Source: Ammoniphilus sp. YIM 78166 (lineage in GTDB: Bacteria; Bacillota; Bacilli; Aneurinibacillales; RAOX-1). Taken from it: DNA of 56,439 nt. Below the pieces are notes generated by a model. The model did no database searches. It was not told the DNA's origin and saw only the letters and a program-made list of their open reading frames with translations. Below are positions 16,815-24,972 of the stretch, piece by piece. The stretch spans positions 434 to 56,872 of the forward strand of contig NZ_SDLR01000015.1 in the NCBI RefSeq assembly GCF_004522215.1, in the 5' to 3' direction. The translations under genes were made by a program, and so were the position numbers. Within the stretch, counting starts at the first letter, position 1. Each line of letters opens with the position of its first letter.

Positions 16815-18143
16815 TTAGCGGTTTGGACCAAATGGTTTAATTTCCCCATTTTTTTGCTCTTTGATAATGGCCGATTTATCGCCATCCAAGGATATTTTCA
16901 GCGTTGCCGCGAAAGTGCCGCCGAATTGTACTTGGCCGTTTTCATCTTTCGGTTCGTTAATGAAGCTGATCACCTGCTGGTTCGGAAGCACCATCCAAGA
17001 ATACGCTTGATAAGGGTTTTCCTTTGGATTACCGATAACCAGACCGCTTTCGTTCATCGGCTTGTACTCGCTGCGCAGACCCTTTCCTACAAAACCGTAC
17101 ACACCGTCAGGACCCGTCAAGCCAGGAGCATAGGTAAAGGTATGGCTGATCGTGAACAGGTTATAGTCATCGCCATTTACGACTACGTGCGGCCGCTCCA
17201 ACTGATGGTTGGCACCTACGGATTCAAGAAGCGGCGGAAGGAGCTTCAGCTTGGTGACGTCCTTATCAAGCACTTCTGCGATCCCGATATTACCGTTGTA
17301 CAAATGCGCACCTTCTGGAACACTATGGGTCTTGCGATATTCTTCATCGCCGATATTTTCCGGTTTCAAGTGGCTTCTATCGCTGCCGGCTTGACCTTCA
17401 AAAATGATGTACTCTTTACCGGTATTCGGATCCTGGAAGAAGAACGGATCGCGGAATGCCGTGATGATGTTGCCATTCCAGCTTTCCATCGTTTCGTAAT
17501 ATTTACCGTCCGCCTCAAGGATAATTTGGTGTGGACCTTCGTTGGTCAAGCTTACGCCGTTTTTATCCGCTTTGATGTCGAAGGTCGTCTTAGCGAGTCG
17601 CTGCTCAGCCCTTCTAACCCACTCGTGATTATCCCAGTTGCTTTTATCGCCGGTTGCCGTATAGAACAAATGAACTTTGCCCTTCTCATCCATCATCGCT
17701 GTTCCGGCCCACTGCATATGGCCTAATGCTTTATCATAGTTATATGGAATGCCGGCGTAAGTCCAATCTTTTCCGTTTTTCGAATAGAACATGCCGATTC
17801 TGGCTTCTGTATGGCGGTCATTCCAACCGAGAGAGCGCGGAGCGACCAAGGCGAATGCAATTTTGTACCCATTAACGATCGTAAGGGAACCATCTCTATT
17901 CTGAAGCGGCCAAGTGTCCCAAACCCACTGATCCGGTGCAACCAGCTTGAAGTCCATCTCAACCATTGGAGCCGTGGTCTCTTTGGTGAGAGTCACCTTT
18001 TCCGCTTGCTGACGGGACCAGATGGCGGTGTAATCATCAGCCACATTCGCTGCAAGCGCCGGAAAGGCAGCAAGGCAGTTGGCCGCCAAGACTGTAGTGA
18101 TCGCCAATCTTTTAAACTTGGATTTACTAGTTTTACTCATCAT
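16815..18143 (-). CDS. sacB: Levansucrase (GH68), first tandem copy, behind a sacB-type leader
   Basis: Secreted levan-forming fructosyltransferase, 442 residues. The signal peptide is about residues 1-32, with cleavage after PALAA. Catalytic Asp76 (VWDTWP), Asp232 (FRDPFF) and Glu316 (QLERPH) are conserved. ATG at 18143 follows AAGGAGG by eight bases; codons further upstream in this frame run into the leader terminator and are not translated. It is the most divergent of the three, with a distinct insertion WDNHEWVRRAEQRL. The leader places it, and probably the two copies and sac genes behind it, under sucrose-induced antitermination. Confidence 0.93.
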   Translation of the reverse strand: MMSKTSKSKFKRLAITTVLAANCLAAFPALAANVADDYTAIWSRQQAEKVTLTKETTAPMVEMDFKLVAPDQWVWDTWPLQNRDGSLTIVNGYKIAFALVAPRSLGWNDRHTEARIGMFYSKNGKDWTYAGIPYNYDKALGHMQWAGTAMMDEKGKVHLFYTATGDKSNWDNHEWVRRAEQRLAKTTFDIKADKNGVSLTNEGPHQIILEADGKYYETMESWNGNIITAFRDPFFFQDPNTGKEYIIFEGQAGSDRSHLKPENIGDEEYRKTHSVPEGAHLYNGNIGIAEVLDKDVTKLKLLPPLLESVGANHQLERPHVVVNGDDYNLFTISHTFTYAPGLTGPDGVYGFVGKGLRSEYKPMNESGLVIGNPKENPYQAYSWMVLPNQQVISFINEPKDENGQVQFGGTFAATLKISLDGDKSAIIKEQKNGEIKPFGPNR

Positions 18144-18207
18144 TTGTGAAGCCTCCTTGTAATGTTTGCAGGAAGTTGACTCAACCGGTGATTGGAAAAA
18201 TAGAAAT

Positions 18208-18279
18208 AAAAAAGACCTAAAATGCATAAGGAGGTGTACAGAAAAAAGTACACTTTTCCCCTTAAAGCATTTTAGGTCT
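18208..18279 (-). terminator. Leader terminator of the levansucrase operon
   Basis: A 13-bp perfect stem (AGACCTAAAATGC, arms 18267-18279 and 18213-18225), with a long loop that can form a smaller hairpin (GTGTACTTTTTTCTGTACAC), is followed by a T-rich stretch. The stem begins inside the RAT site, so RAT and terminator are mutually exclusive. Sequence and layout closely resemble the B. subtilis sacB attenuator. Confidence 0.9.
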
Positions 18280-18305
18280 TGCCTGCTCAAAACCAGTCAC
18301 AATCC
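18275..18305 (-). promoter_or_regulatory. Ribonucleic antiterminator (RAT) site
   Basis: The minus strand reads GGATTGTGACTGG, then a short loop, then GCAGGCAAGACC. This is the family pattern of SacY/SacT/LicT targets, and the flanks are almost the same as the sacB leader of B. subtilis as I know it. It overlaps the 5' arm of the terminator by five bases. Confidence 0.88.
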
Positions 18306-18329
18306 CTACAATATTTTCTTTTCACCATC

Positions 18330-18358
18330 ATTCTAGTTTTTTCGACTAAAAACTTCAA
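18330..18358 (-). promoter_or_regulatory. Sigma-A promoter of the levansucrase operon
   Basis: Minus strand TTGAAG (18353-18358), 17-base spacer, TAGAAT (18330-18335), about 25 bases before the RAT site. Confidence 0.6.
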
Positions 18359-18561
18359 TAGGAGTATATTCCTTTAATTCAGTTGAAAGAAGAGGTCTTT
18401 TTACCCAGACATATTACGTGTTTCCGTTCCGAATAAGCCGGTGGATGTTCGGCTAATAGATGTTGTCGGGCTCAAAGGAGGTCTCTACGGATTTCCGTGT
18501 CCTTAGGATTCAGCCCCCTTTCTCTCTCGTCGACAAAATTCGAGTCTTGACCAACCCTCTC
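18359..18561. other. Spacer between lyase gene and levansucrase promoter
   Basis: No gene was recognised. It contains a short palindrome ACGGATTTCCGT (18487-18498 region) and, at about 18530-18544, TCGACAAAATTCGAG, which matches the first 13 bases of the dispersed repeat found in the right half of the window. On the minus strand about 18341-18415 stays open for 24 codons (YVWVKRPLLSTELKEY...), but has no start and no recognisable family. Confidence 0.3.
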
Positions 18562-21500
18562 TTAGGGCTTATTGCCACCACTGTTGCTCTTGCCGTTCTT
18601 GCCGTTGTTTCCGTTGTTGCCTTTGTTGCCATTATTATTGCCATTGTTACCCTTGTTGCCCTTATTACCCGTGCCGTCTCCATCGGCTGGATCTTCTTCC
18701 GTTTCATCCTCGGGCTGATCTGGTTCCTGAGTTACCTTCACTTTGAGGAAATCCCCCCAGATGATATTTCCTTGCTCATCTCTTGCGTAGATCGTCACCG
18801 GCTCTAAGCTGATAAAGTAATTATCAGTCAATACCACGCCCGATTTGTTGACTGAGACGGTACCATTAAACATATAGTTGCGGTCAGACTGCAAGGCTGC
18901 AGGATAGCTGTCTCTTGCCGTATAGTCTTTCTGATAGGAAACGAAGCCATCGATGGCAAAATCCGTTGGGATATGGCTATACGTCGTAAAGCTTAGGTTT
19001 CCTCCGGCATTGTTAAAGCCAATGTTGTCGATGGCGATGACGCCAGGGTTGCTGTTGCTGGTGAAGCCATACGCTCCGTTGCCGAAGGCTATACTGTTTT
19101 GGATGACGTGAGGCACATGGATGCCTTCGCCACCTAGTTTAAATCCATTTTTGTCTCCGCTGCCCACCGTTCCGTCGGTGAGGAAGCCGTTATTGTAAGC
19201 AATGCTATCCTCGATCAGAACCGCGCCAATGGCGCCTGTCCCCGCTTTGGTATACAGATCCCAACCGTCGTCGATATTGTTATGCGCAATACAGCCTCTA
19301 AAGATATTGCCCACCCCGGAGGTCAGCTTGGCTGCGAAACCATCGGCATTGTTATCAGAAGGATCGCGGTTATCAAAGGAGGTGCTGTTCAAAATCAGAT
19401 TATGGGACGGCCATTCCGGCTTCGGTGCCAAATCGTCGGTGCGGCTAATCTGCAGCCCGGTGTCCCCATTCTCATAGAATCGACAATCCTCTACGATGTT
19501 GTAGCTTCCACCGATCGTAAAGCCCTTGGTATTGCCGGCTGTACGGGTAAAGTCGATGCCTTTTACATGCCAGTAGTTTCCGCTAAGCACCACACCCGTT
19601 GATTTCTTGTCAAAGTCGATGACAGGTCTTGCTCCCGGAGCGGCAACTAGGTACTTCTTGGCGTCAGGCAGCCCGTCGTTATATTTCTTAATATCGATCA
19701 TGGAACTGCGGACATAACGGCCATCGAGCAGAATAATCTTTTGCCCAGGTTGCACGTAGTCAATCGCCGTATCCAAATTCAGGGGCAGCTCAACCGTACC
19801 GATTCCCGTGCCGGTTCCTGTCGGGGAAACATAGATATCTCCATTTTCCATAAAGGTTTTCATCGTTACGGTAAAGTTGGACACGATTTTATCGTAAGAC
19901 GTTAGATACTGGGTGTCATCAGGTAAAAAGGTGACACTAAAGTTGGTTTGGCTATTTTTCGCAAGCACCGCCGGAATCGCGAGTCTTTGTCCTGCCTGGA
20001 CATCGACATTCTCGACAAGCAGCTGTTGGCCCTGCTTGACGGATACGGTTCCGTTCACATTAGGCTTGACGAGCAAATCATAATGAGTGTTCGAGGTTTT
20101 GGATAAGGACACCACTTCGATTTGCGGAGCAACCGCAGCCTGAGGCGGGTCTACTCTTGGCGAATCGGTAGCCGCTTCGGTGACCGAAAGCTGAATGTTA
20201 CTCACTTCGATCGTCGCCAGACGAGCCACAAAGAATCCAAGGTAAAGCTTTCCATCCTGTACCTGCAAGAGCTCAGGCTCATAGAAAATGGCTTCTTCGC
20301 CATTATTCAGCTTGGCGGTATAGCCGCTGTTCGTTTTAGCCAGGGTGAGCTTATAATTCGCAGCGGGATGGGTATTGGAAAGGGCAGGCTTTTCCTTTTT
20401 CAGGATGATATTTTGTACCCCTTGGCTGCCTGCTCCATCCGAGGACTCTACCCCTGTTCGGATAAAGAACTGCGTACCGTTTGCCTCAAAGGTTTTTCCG
20501 CTGAAGCCGCCTACGGCTGCGATATTCGAAGCAAAGACGGCAGAGTTCCCATGTGTGCCTATCGCATCTCGGGCCATAATTCCAAATGCTTCTTGGCCAT
20601 CATGCGGATCTTTGGCATAGGCTTTGACTTGAATGTCTGCGGATAAGACAAAGTTATCTTTTCTCGCATCTAGCTCCGTGTAGTAGAAAGTGATCCCGTC
20701 ATGGTCGCCCGTCACCTTCCCGCCGCCTTCTAGGGCGACAAGCTCAACCGATCCGTCTGGTTTTACGCTTCCAAAATTTCTCGCTGTGGTGGTGGATTGA
20801 CCAAATCGGATCATGTTCCACTGCGCTTCCGCTTGTTCTCTTACCGTGACCTTATACTCAATCGGGGCTAAAGCTGTGTCCACCGGGATGATCCGGATGG
20901 GATACGTTCCCGCGGCTGTTAAGTCAAAGGCAGAGGAATCCAGGGTGTACTGACTGGCAGCCAATGGCTGTCTTTCGCCATTATCATAGACCTTGGCTAC
21001 GGCGAGGCCAGTCGTTTGGACGGCTTCACCGATGAGATAGGTGGTTTTCGGATAAGCCGTCACTTCGATTCTCACGGCTTCTTTAACTTTTACTATCAGC
21101 GGGAGCGCGACGGTTTTGCCTTGGTAAGAAATCGTCACGGTCTGTTCCCCTGGTACGGACGTATCCAGCGGGGAAACCGCGAAGTCCTCTCTCATCAACC
21201 GGGCTTCTGTCTGATCGCTGTATTTCGCATAGACGACCAGGCCGTCCAGGTCGATTTCTTCATCAATAAAGTAAAACGTTTTTTCCGGCATTCTCTTGAT
21301 TTCCAAGGCGGTAATTTCCGCATCTTTTACTCGGACATCAAAGGTGGTAAACACCTCTGGCGCTGCCTTCGATCTGACGGTTACGGTTACCGTGCCTGGA
21401 TCAAGGAACGGCTGCTGCTCCATCTCCAAGGTGTACTGATCACCCGCCAGCTCCCCTCTCTGGTAGCCGTTATTATACTCCGCGATCACGGTCAAGCCTT

Positions 21501-23130
21501 TGGGATCAAAGAAATCACCGGGATAGTACACGGTTTTGGCTGGGAAGTATTGAACCTCCAGGGAGGTAACCGCTAAGGAGCTAACCGTAAGCTCCACGTT
21601 TGTAGTCACCCCGTTATAGTGCAGGGTAATGGTGTTGTTTCCAGTTCGGCTGCTGTCAAATCCGGTTACGATATAATCCGTGCGGGAGAGCTCTTCCTCA
21701 CGTCCATCGGAATACACCGCTTTCACACGAAGGCCGGTTAAATCGAGCGCTTCCCCTACAAGGTAAGTGGTTTTCATAGCGCTCGTATCCGCCTGTAAGG
21801 CTCTTACTTTTCTCGAGTCGACTTGGATATCAAAGTTGCTGAAGGTCACTTCAGCGTCGCGCGCGACATAGAAGCCGGCATAGATGGTTTCATTGAATAA
21901 CGCATCTAAGATGACGGTCTCGCTTTGTCCATTTGCCGTGATGACATACGTGTTGCCTGACTTTTTGATTTTCAAGTCGTAAACTTCGTTTCCAGCAGGC
22001 GTATTGACCCCTTGGAAAGGATTCAGCTTGGTTTGCTGTCCATCTTGCTTGTAAAAGCCTTTCATAACGGTATCCAAAGCCCCCACGGCCACATACGAAG
22101 TGGTCTGGACGGTTGGATCGCCATGCTGGCCGACCTGATCCCTGAGCATGATACCAAAGGATTTTTGGCCTGGTGTGGTAATGGTGCTGTTGCTATTGAA
22201 GCTTTTTACGGTTGCGGTAGCCGCCCATTCAAAGTTGGCATCTGCAGGAACCTCACGATAGTAAAAGGACATGCCTTCGTCGTTGGCCGCAATCTTTCCT
22301 CCAGACGCGAACAAGGTTACCGATCCATCGTCCTGGATCGCAGGAGCTGGGTTTTTCAACTCGCTCGTATTTCCCCCGAAAGCGCTGAATTGCCAATCTC
22401 CAAGCTCAATGGGCGGTTCATCTTGCCCTTCAATTTGAAGGTGGATATCACGATAGATGACCGTTGTGTTTCTCGCGGTATAAAGTCCTGCATAGGAAAG
22501 GGCGCCGTTAAAGCCTTCAATGACTTTGACTTCATCCCCATTCTTGATAACGTACAAGCTGCCCGTCTTTTTGATACTCAATCTGTACTCTTGTCCAGCA
22601 GCAGGGGGAGCGGCTTCAAAGTCTAGCCCTTTCACTAGGGTGCCGCCTTGCTTGTAAAAGCCTTTCATCTGTTGGTCAAGGGCGCCGACAGCGATGTAAT
22701 CACCGGTGTAAGTGCTTCCTAGATGAGTGTTGTCCAACACGTCGTTTCGCAGCATAATCCCAAAGGATACCTGATTATGCGGAGTCCAGCTGTACACCTG
22801 AGCGGTGACAGACAATTCAAAATCATTGTCGGTGGGAACCTCTTTAAAGTAATAGGCAATCCCTTCTGAAGTGGATGAGATTTTTCCTCTATCATTCGCA
22901 CTTCTCAGGGTAACCGTTCCATCCCCATTTTCCTTGATGGTAAAGTTATCTTGCGAGATCTTGTCCTGCCCGCCTACATCGCCAAATACACTGCCCTTCC
23001 AATCACTAGCAATGTCAATCATCGGATCTGGCGCCTCTGCGGGTTCCTCGGCAAATGCTTGCCATGGCAAGCTTGAGAACACCAAAAGACATGACAAGAC
23101 ACAGGCAAGCATCCGATACAGTCTCTGCAT
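18562..23130 (-). CDS. Secreted multidomain polysaccharide lyase (PL9-type right-handed beta-helix)
   Basis: Exported 1,522-residue protein with a signal peptide to about 27. Domains in order: two related beta-sandwich modules (about 35-236 and 240-440), four bacterial Ig-like repeats (about 445-790), a third sandwich of the same kind (about 795-1000), a linker Ig-like domain, a parallel beta-helix (about 1093-1440) and a low-complexity Gly/Asn/Lys tail (about 1475-1522). In the helix, Asp1263, Asp1287, Asp1288, Asp1291 and Lys1327 reproduce exactly the spacing of the calcium ligands (D209, D233, D234, D237) and catalytic Lys273 of the Dickeya PL9 pectate lyase Pel9A. Cleavage of galacturonan by beta-elimination is therefore likely. 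The ribosome site AAAGGAGG is well placed. No LPXTG or SLH anchor is seen; the basic Gly/Asn-rich tail may bind the cell wall. Confidence 0.85.
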   Translation of the reverse strand: MQRLYRMLACVLSCLLVFSSLPWQAFAEEPAEAPDPMIDIASDWKGSVFGDVGGQDKISQDNFTIKENGDGTVTLRSANDRGKISSTSEGIAYYFKEVPTDNDFELSVTAQVYSWTPHNQVSFGIMLRNDVLDNTHLGSTYTGDYIAVGALDQQMKGFYKQGGTLVKGLDFEAAPPAAGQEYRLSIKKTGSLYVIKNGDEVKVIEGFNGALSYAGLYTARNTTVIYRDIHLQIEGQDEPPIELGDWQFSAFGGNTSELKNPAPAIQDDGSVTLFASGGKIAANDEGMSFYYREVPADANFEWAATATVKSFNSNSTITTPGQKSFGIMLRDQVGQHGDPTVQTTSYVAVGALDTVMKGFYKQDGQQTKLNPFQGVNTPAGNEVYDLKIKKSGNTYVITANGQSETVILDALFNETIYAGFYVARDAEVTFSNFDIQVDSRKVRALQADTSAMKTTYLVGEALDLTGLRVKAVYSDGREEELSRTDYIVTGFDSSRTGNNTITLHYNGVTTNVELTVSSLAVTSLEVQYFPAKTVYYPGDFFDPKGLTVIAEYNNGYQRGELAGDQYTLEMEQQPFLDPGTVTVTVRSKAAPEVFTTFDVRVKDAEITALEIKRMPEKTFYFIDEEIDLDGLVVYAKYSDQTEARLMREDFAVSPLDTSVPGEQTVTISYQGKTVALPLIVKVKEAVRIEVTAYPKTTYLIGEAVQTTGLAVAKVYDNGERQPLAASQYTLDSSAFDLTAAGTYPIRIIPVDTALAPIEYKVTVREQAEAQWNMIRFGQSTTTARNFGSVKPDGSVELVALEGGGKVTGDHDGITFYYTELDARKDNFVLSADIQVKAYAKDPHDGQEAFGIMARDAIGTHGNSAVFASNIAAVGGFSGKTFEANGTQFFIRTGVESSDGAGSQGVQNIILKKEKPALSNTHPAANYKLTLAKTNSGYTAKLNNGEEAIFYEPELLQVQDGKLYLGFFVARLATIEVSNIQLSVTEAATDSPRVDPPQAAVAPQIEVVSLSKTSNTHYDLLVKPNVNGTVSVKQGQQLLVENVDVQAGQRLAIPAVLAKNSQTNFSVTFLPDDTQYLTSYDKIVSNFTVTMKTFMENGDIYVSPTGTGTGIGTVELPLNLDTAIDYVQPGQKIILLDGRYVRSSMIDIKKYNDGLPDAKKYLVAAPGARPVIDFDKKSTGVVLSGNYWHVKGIDFTRTAGNTKGFTIGGSYNIVEDCRFYENGDTGLQISRTDDLAPKPEWPSHNLILNSTSFDNRDPSDNNADGFAAKLTSGVGNIFRGCIAHNNIDDGWDLYTKAGTGAIGAVLIEDSIAYNNGFLTDGTVGSGDKNGFKLGGEGIHVPHVIQNSIAFGNGAYGFTSNSNPGVIAIDNIGFNNAGGNLSFTTYSHIPTDFAIDGFVSYQKDYTARDSYPAALQSDRNYMFNGTVSVNKSGVVLTDNYFISLEPVTIYARDEQGNIIWGDFLKVKVTQEPDQPEDETEEDPADGDGTGNKGNKGNNGNNNGNKGNNGNNGKNGKSNSGGNKP

Positions 23131-23161
23131 TTCCCTTCCTCCTTTTGATATGTTTTGTTTT

Positions 23162-23206
23162 AGGTAACGCTTTCACTTCAAAGTAGTGAAATTTAAGTGA
23201 ATTATA
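23162..23206 (-). promoter_or_regulatory. Promoter region with cre site of the PL9 gene
   Basis: On the minus strand a TATAAT box lies at 23201-23206 with no good -35. It is followed by a cre-like site at 23162-23175 (TGAAAGCGTTACCT, one mismatch to WTGNAANCGNWWNCA). Between them lies an inverted repeat (TTTCACT...AGTGAAA, about 23171-23191). Catabolite repression of the lyase is implied. Confidence 0.55.
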
Positions 23207-23345
23207 TTTTATTTTGTATTGTAAAAACATACAAAATATTAAGGGAATTGTTTTGTTTTTTTCTATTTTTGCTAGGAGGGGGAGGGCTAGGGTGGTTTGG
23301 GCGATATTTTTTAAAGAAGATTGTGGATGAGGTGTGGGGAAGCAT

Positions 23346-23440
23346 AATCTTGCAAGTTTACGGGATAATCTTGCAAGTCTGAGATAAAAACTTGCAAGTT
23401 CATCATAAAATTTTGCAAGTTGCAGCCCTAATCTTGCAAG
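23346..23440. repeat. Array of five CTTGCAAG palindromes with exact 21-bp period
   Basis: The 7-mer TTGCAAG occurs at 23350, 23371, 23392, 23413 and 23434, always 21 bases apart. Each sits in a block AAtcTTGCAAGtt; the other 8-9 bases of each period differ freely. Four of the five cores extend to the 8-base palindrome CTTGCAAG. No coding frame explains the pattern. A single extra copy occurs at 24961. Confidence 0.85.
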
Positions 23441-23589
23441 CTCTCCCTAAAAGATAATTTAACTAGTCATTTAACTAACTCTTATAAATCGACGACCCCA
23501 CCATTATACAGTCAATAAATGTAATAGATTCCAATATTTTTTATTGGGGTTCGACAAATTTTACGATACTTACTTGGATCTCCCATGTT

Positions 23590-23619
23590 ACATTAACACT
23601 ATAGTAACATTGTTAATGT
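23590..23619. promoter_or_regulatory. Inverted repeat upstream of a 43-codon gene
   Basis: Arms ACATTAACA (23590-23598) and TGTTAATGT (23611-23619) are perfect. They lie about 30 bases before the start codon of the small gene at 23651, where a regulator could act. No confident promoter hexamers are seen. Confidence 0.45.
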
Positions 23620-23650
23620 TTTATTTAAAATTTGATTGGAGGTGACTTTC

Positions 23651-23782
23651 ATGCCTTATTTTCACTTTAAAGAGATATGGACGCCTTTTAGTCTGTTAGG
23701 TATACGCTTATTTAAGGAAACAGACTCCGGTGCGTTATTCATTAAGGCCTGGAACAAGCCTAGAAAACAAATTACCAAATAA
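23651..23782 (+). CDS. Small basic protein, 43 residues
   Basis: ATG at 23651 follows TTGGAGGTGAC by six bases, a strong ribosome site. The product starts MPYFHFKEIWTPFSLLG and ends NKPRKQITK; it is aromatic-rich in the first half and basic at the end, with no signal peptide. Family not recognised. It lies 30 bases before a small zinc-ribbon gene, and the two probably share one transcript ending at 24083. Confidence 0.6.
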   Translation: MPYFHFKEIWTPFSLLGIRLFKETDSGALFIKAWNKPRKQITK

Positions 23783-23812
23783 ACCAAATGCTACTGAAAG
23801 GAGAGTTTGACA

Positions 23813-23998
23813 ATGACCCGACTCATCATCAGTTGCCAACATTGTGCCAAACAATTTCCCTCTCCCCTCCAAATGGATTTAGACACGTTCCATGCTCTGC
23901 TTGGCGGTAATTCAGTCAGGTGTCCATATTGTGAGGAACGCACCAAGTGCAGCAAAGAGAATATGATGTTAACTTGCATATCAAAGGAATCAGCTTGA
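23813..23998 (+). CDS. Small zinc-ribbon protein, 61 residues
   Basis: The product has two Cys pairs, CQHC near the N terminus and CPYC plus a further Cys at about 40-48, a zinc-ribbon arrangement like that of rubredoxin-type small proteins. ATG at 23813 is seven bases after GGAGAG; an in-frame TTG two codons earlier is too close to the ribosome site. Function unknown. It probably forms a two-gene unit with the preceding 43-codon gene. Confidence 0.65.
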   Translation: MTRLIISCQHCAKQFPSPLQMDLDTFHALLGGNSVRCPYCEERTKCSKENMMLTCISKESA

Positions 23999-24048
23999 TA
24001 GATAAAAAACACAAAGGACGTACCATGGACGAATTAGAATTATCTTAA

Positions 24049-24083
24049 CCCCCAATGGTTTCAAGGCCAACCATCGGGGGTTT
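24049..24083 (+). terminator. Rho-independent terminator
   Basis: A 12-bp stem (CCCCCAATGGTT against AACCATCGGGGG, one mismatch) is followed by TTTCGT. It ends the two-gene small-protein unit. Confidence 0.75.
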
Positions 24084-24201
24084 CGTATTGGTTTAACTAT
24101 CGCTTACCCACCCTCCCTTTTCCCGAAAAGGGCAAATCCCTACAGCCGCTCATCCCGACATCTCATACAATATTCTGACAGTATAAGGTGGAGGTGCATT
24201 C

Positions 24202-24951
24202 ATGTTCATCGGTCAACGCTCGATTCGGCGGGCTATTTTTCTCGCAGCGATGTGCTATCAAGCGATTCAACAATTTACGAATCCGGATCGCTTTTGCCTT
24301 CCTAAGGGTTTTACCTTGGTGAAAACCTTACAGTTCGGCCGTTTTTTTCCCAATATAGGGTATATCGCCGAATCCGATGAGGAGATTATTGTGGCTTTTC
24401 GGGGCACGGAAACGAACTGGGATAGACTAACAGATCTTAGTACCCGACCTGTCAGCTTTCCATTTGTTCCGCAAGGAGGGGAGGTTGCGAGAGGGTTCCT
24501 TATCCTCTATCGGTTGATTAGATTTCAGTTAGGGAACACCCTAGGGAAGCTGTCTTCTCAAAAGCGCCTTTTTGTTACGGGCCACTCTTTAGGGGGCGCA
24601 CTAGCAACCATGGCAGCCTTGGATATTGCCGTAAACACAAAATTCAAGCGGCCAATCGTCTATACATTTGCTTCCCCTCGCGTAGGAACAAGCACCTTTG
24701 CGGATACGTACAACCGAATAGTGAAATGCAGTTTTCGGATTTACAATGTCAATGATTTGATTCCCAGACTTCCTCTCAACTTTACCCACGTCCAAAAGCC
24801 ATTCCTTATCAATTTCCGAACATCCAGTATAGTTGGAAACCATAGAATGACCAATTACTTCGCAGCGATTTGCCGCTTAGATCTCCCTTTTTGTAAGGGT
24901 GCCTGTCACTCCCCGAATATGCTCGAAGTTTGTCGAAGGTTCTGTCCGTAA
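24202..24951 (+). CDS. Class 3 lipase family protein
   Basis: Predicted alpha/beta-hydrolase of the fungal-type (class 3) lipase family, 249 residues. The nucleophile elbow is GHSLGGAL (about 131-138). The catalytic Asp is probably in YNVNDLIPRLP and the His in GNHRMTNYF. Residues 63-70 (IVAFRGTE) form the oxyanion strand typical of the family. There is no signal peptide, so it is probably cytoplasmic. The ribosome site GTGGAGGTG is well placed. The natural C terminus has been replaced: the last 17 residues (GACHSPNMLEVCRRFCP) are translated from a copy of the dispersed repeat that begins at 24898. Confidence 0.88.
   Translation: MFIGQRSIRRAIFLAAMCYQAIQQFTNPDRFCLPKGFTLVKTLQFGRFFPNIGYIAESDEEIIVAFRGTETNWDRLTDLSTRPVSFPFVPQGGEVARGFLILYRLIRFQLGNTLGKLSSQKRLFVTGHSLGGALATMAALDIAVNTKFKRPIVYTFASPRVGTSTFADTYNRIVKCSFRIYNVNDLIPRLPLNFTHVQKPFLINFRTSSIVGNHRMTNYFAAICRLDLPFCKGACHSPNMLEVCRRFCP
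24898..24937 (+). repeat. Dispersed repeat copy R1 (long form)
   Basis: The block starts GGTGCCTGTCACTCCCCGAA, continues with a 10-base segment containing GCTCGAAG, and ends TTTGTCGAA. It forms the 3' end of the lipase gene. The long form is shared only with the copy at 31307. Confidence 0.9.
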
Positions 24952-24972
24952 TGAATTCATCTTGCAAGTGAT

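Noticed and set aside
16671..17726. 351-codon plus-strand open frame across the levansucrases
   Set aside because: Antisense shadow of two certain GH68 genes, with no ribosome site or recognisable domain.
18530..18545. Ninth copy of the dispersed repeat
   Set aside because: Only 13 consecutive bases match and the GGGGAGTGACAGGCACC half is absent; recorded as a partial match only.
23346..23440. CRISPR array
   Set aside because: The period is 21 bp with only a 7-10-base conserved core; CRISPR repeats are 23 bp or longer with similar-length spacers, and no cas genes are present.
24001..24048. Seven-codon frame MDELELS with a ribosome-like AAAGGAC
   Set aside because: Too short to judge; it may be chance in front of the terminator.
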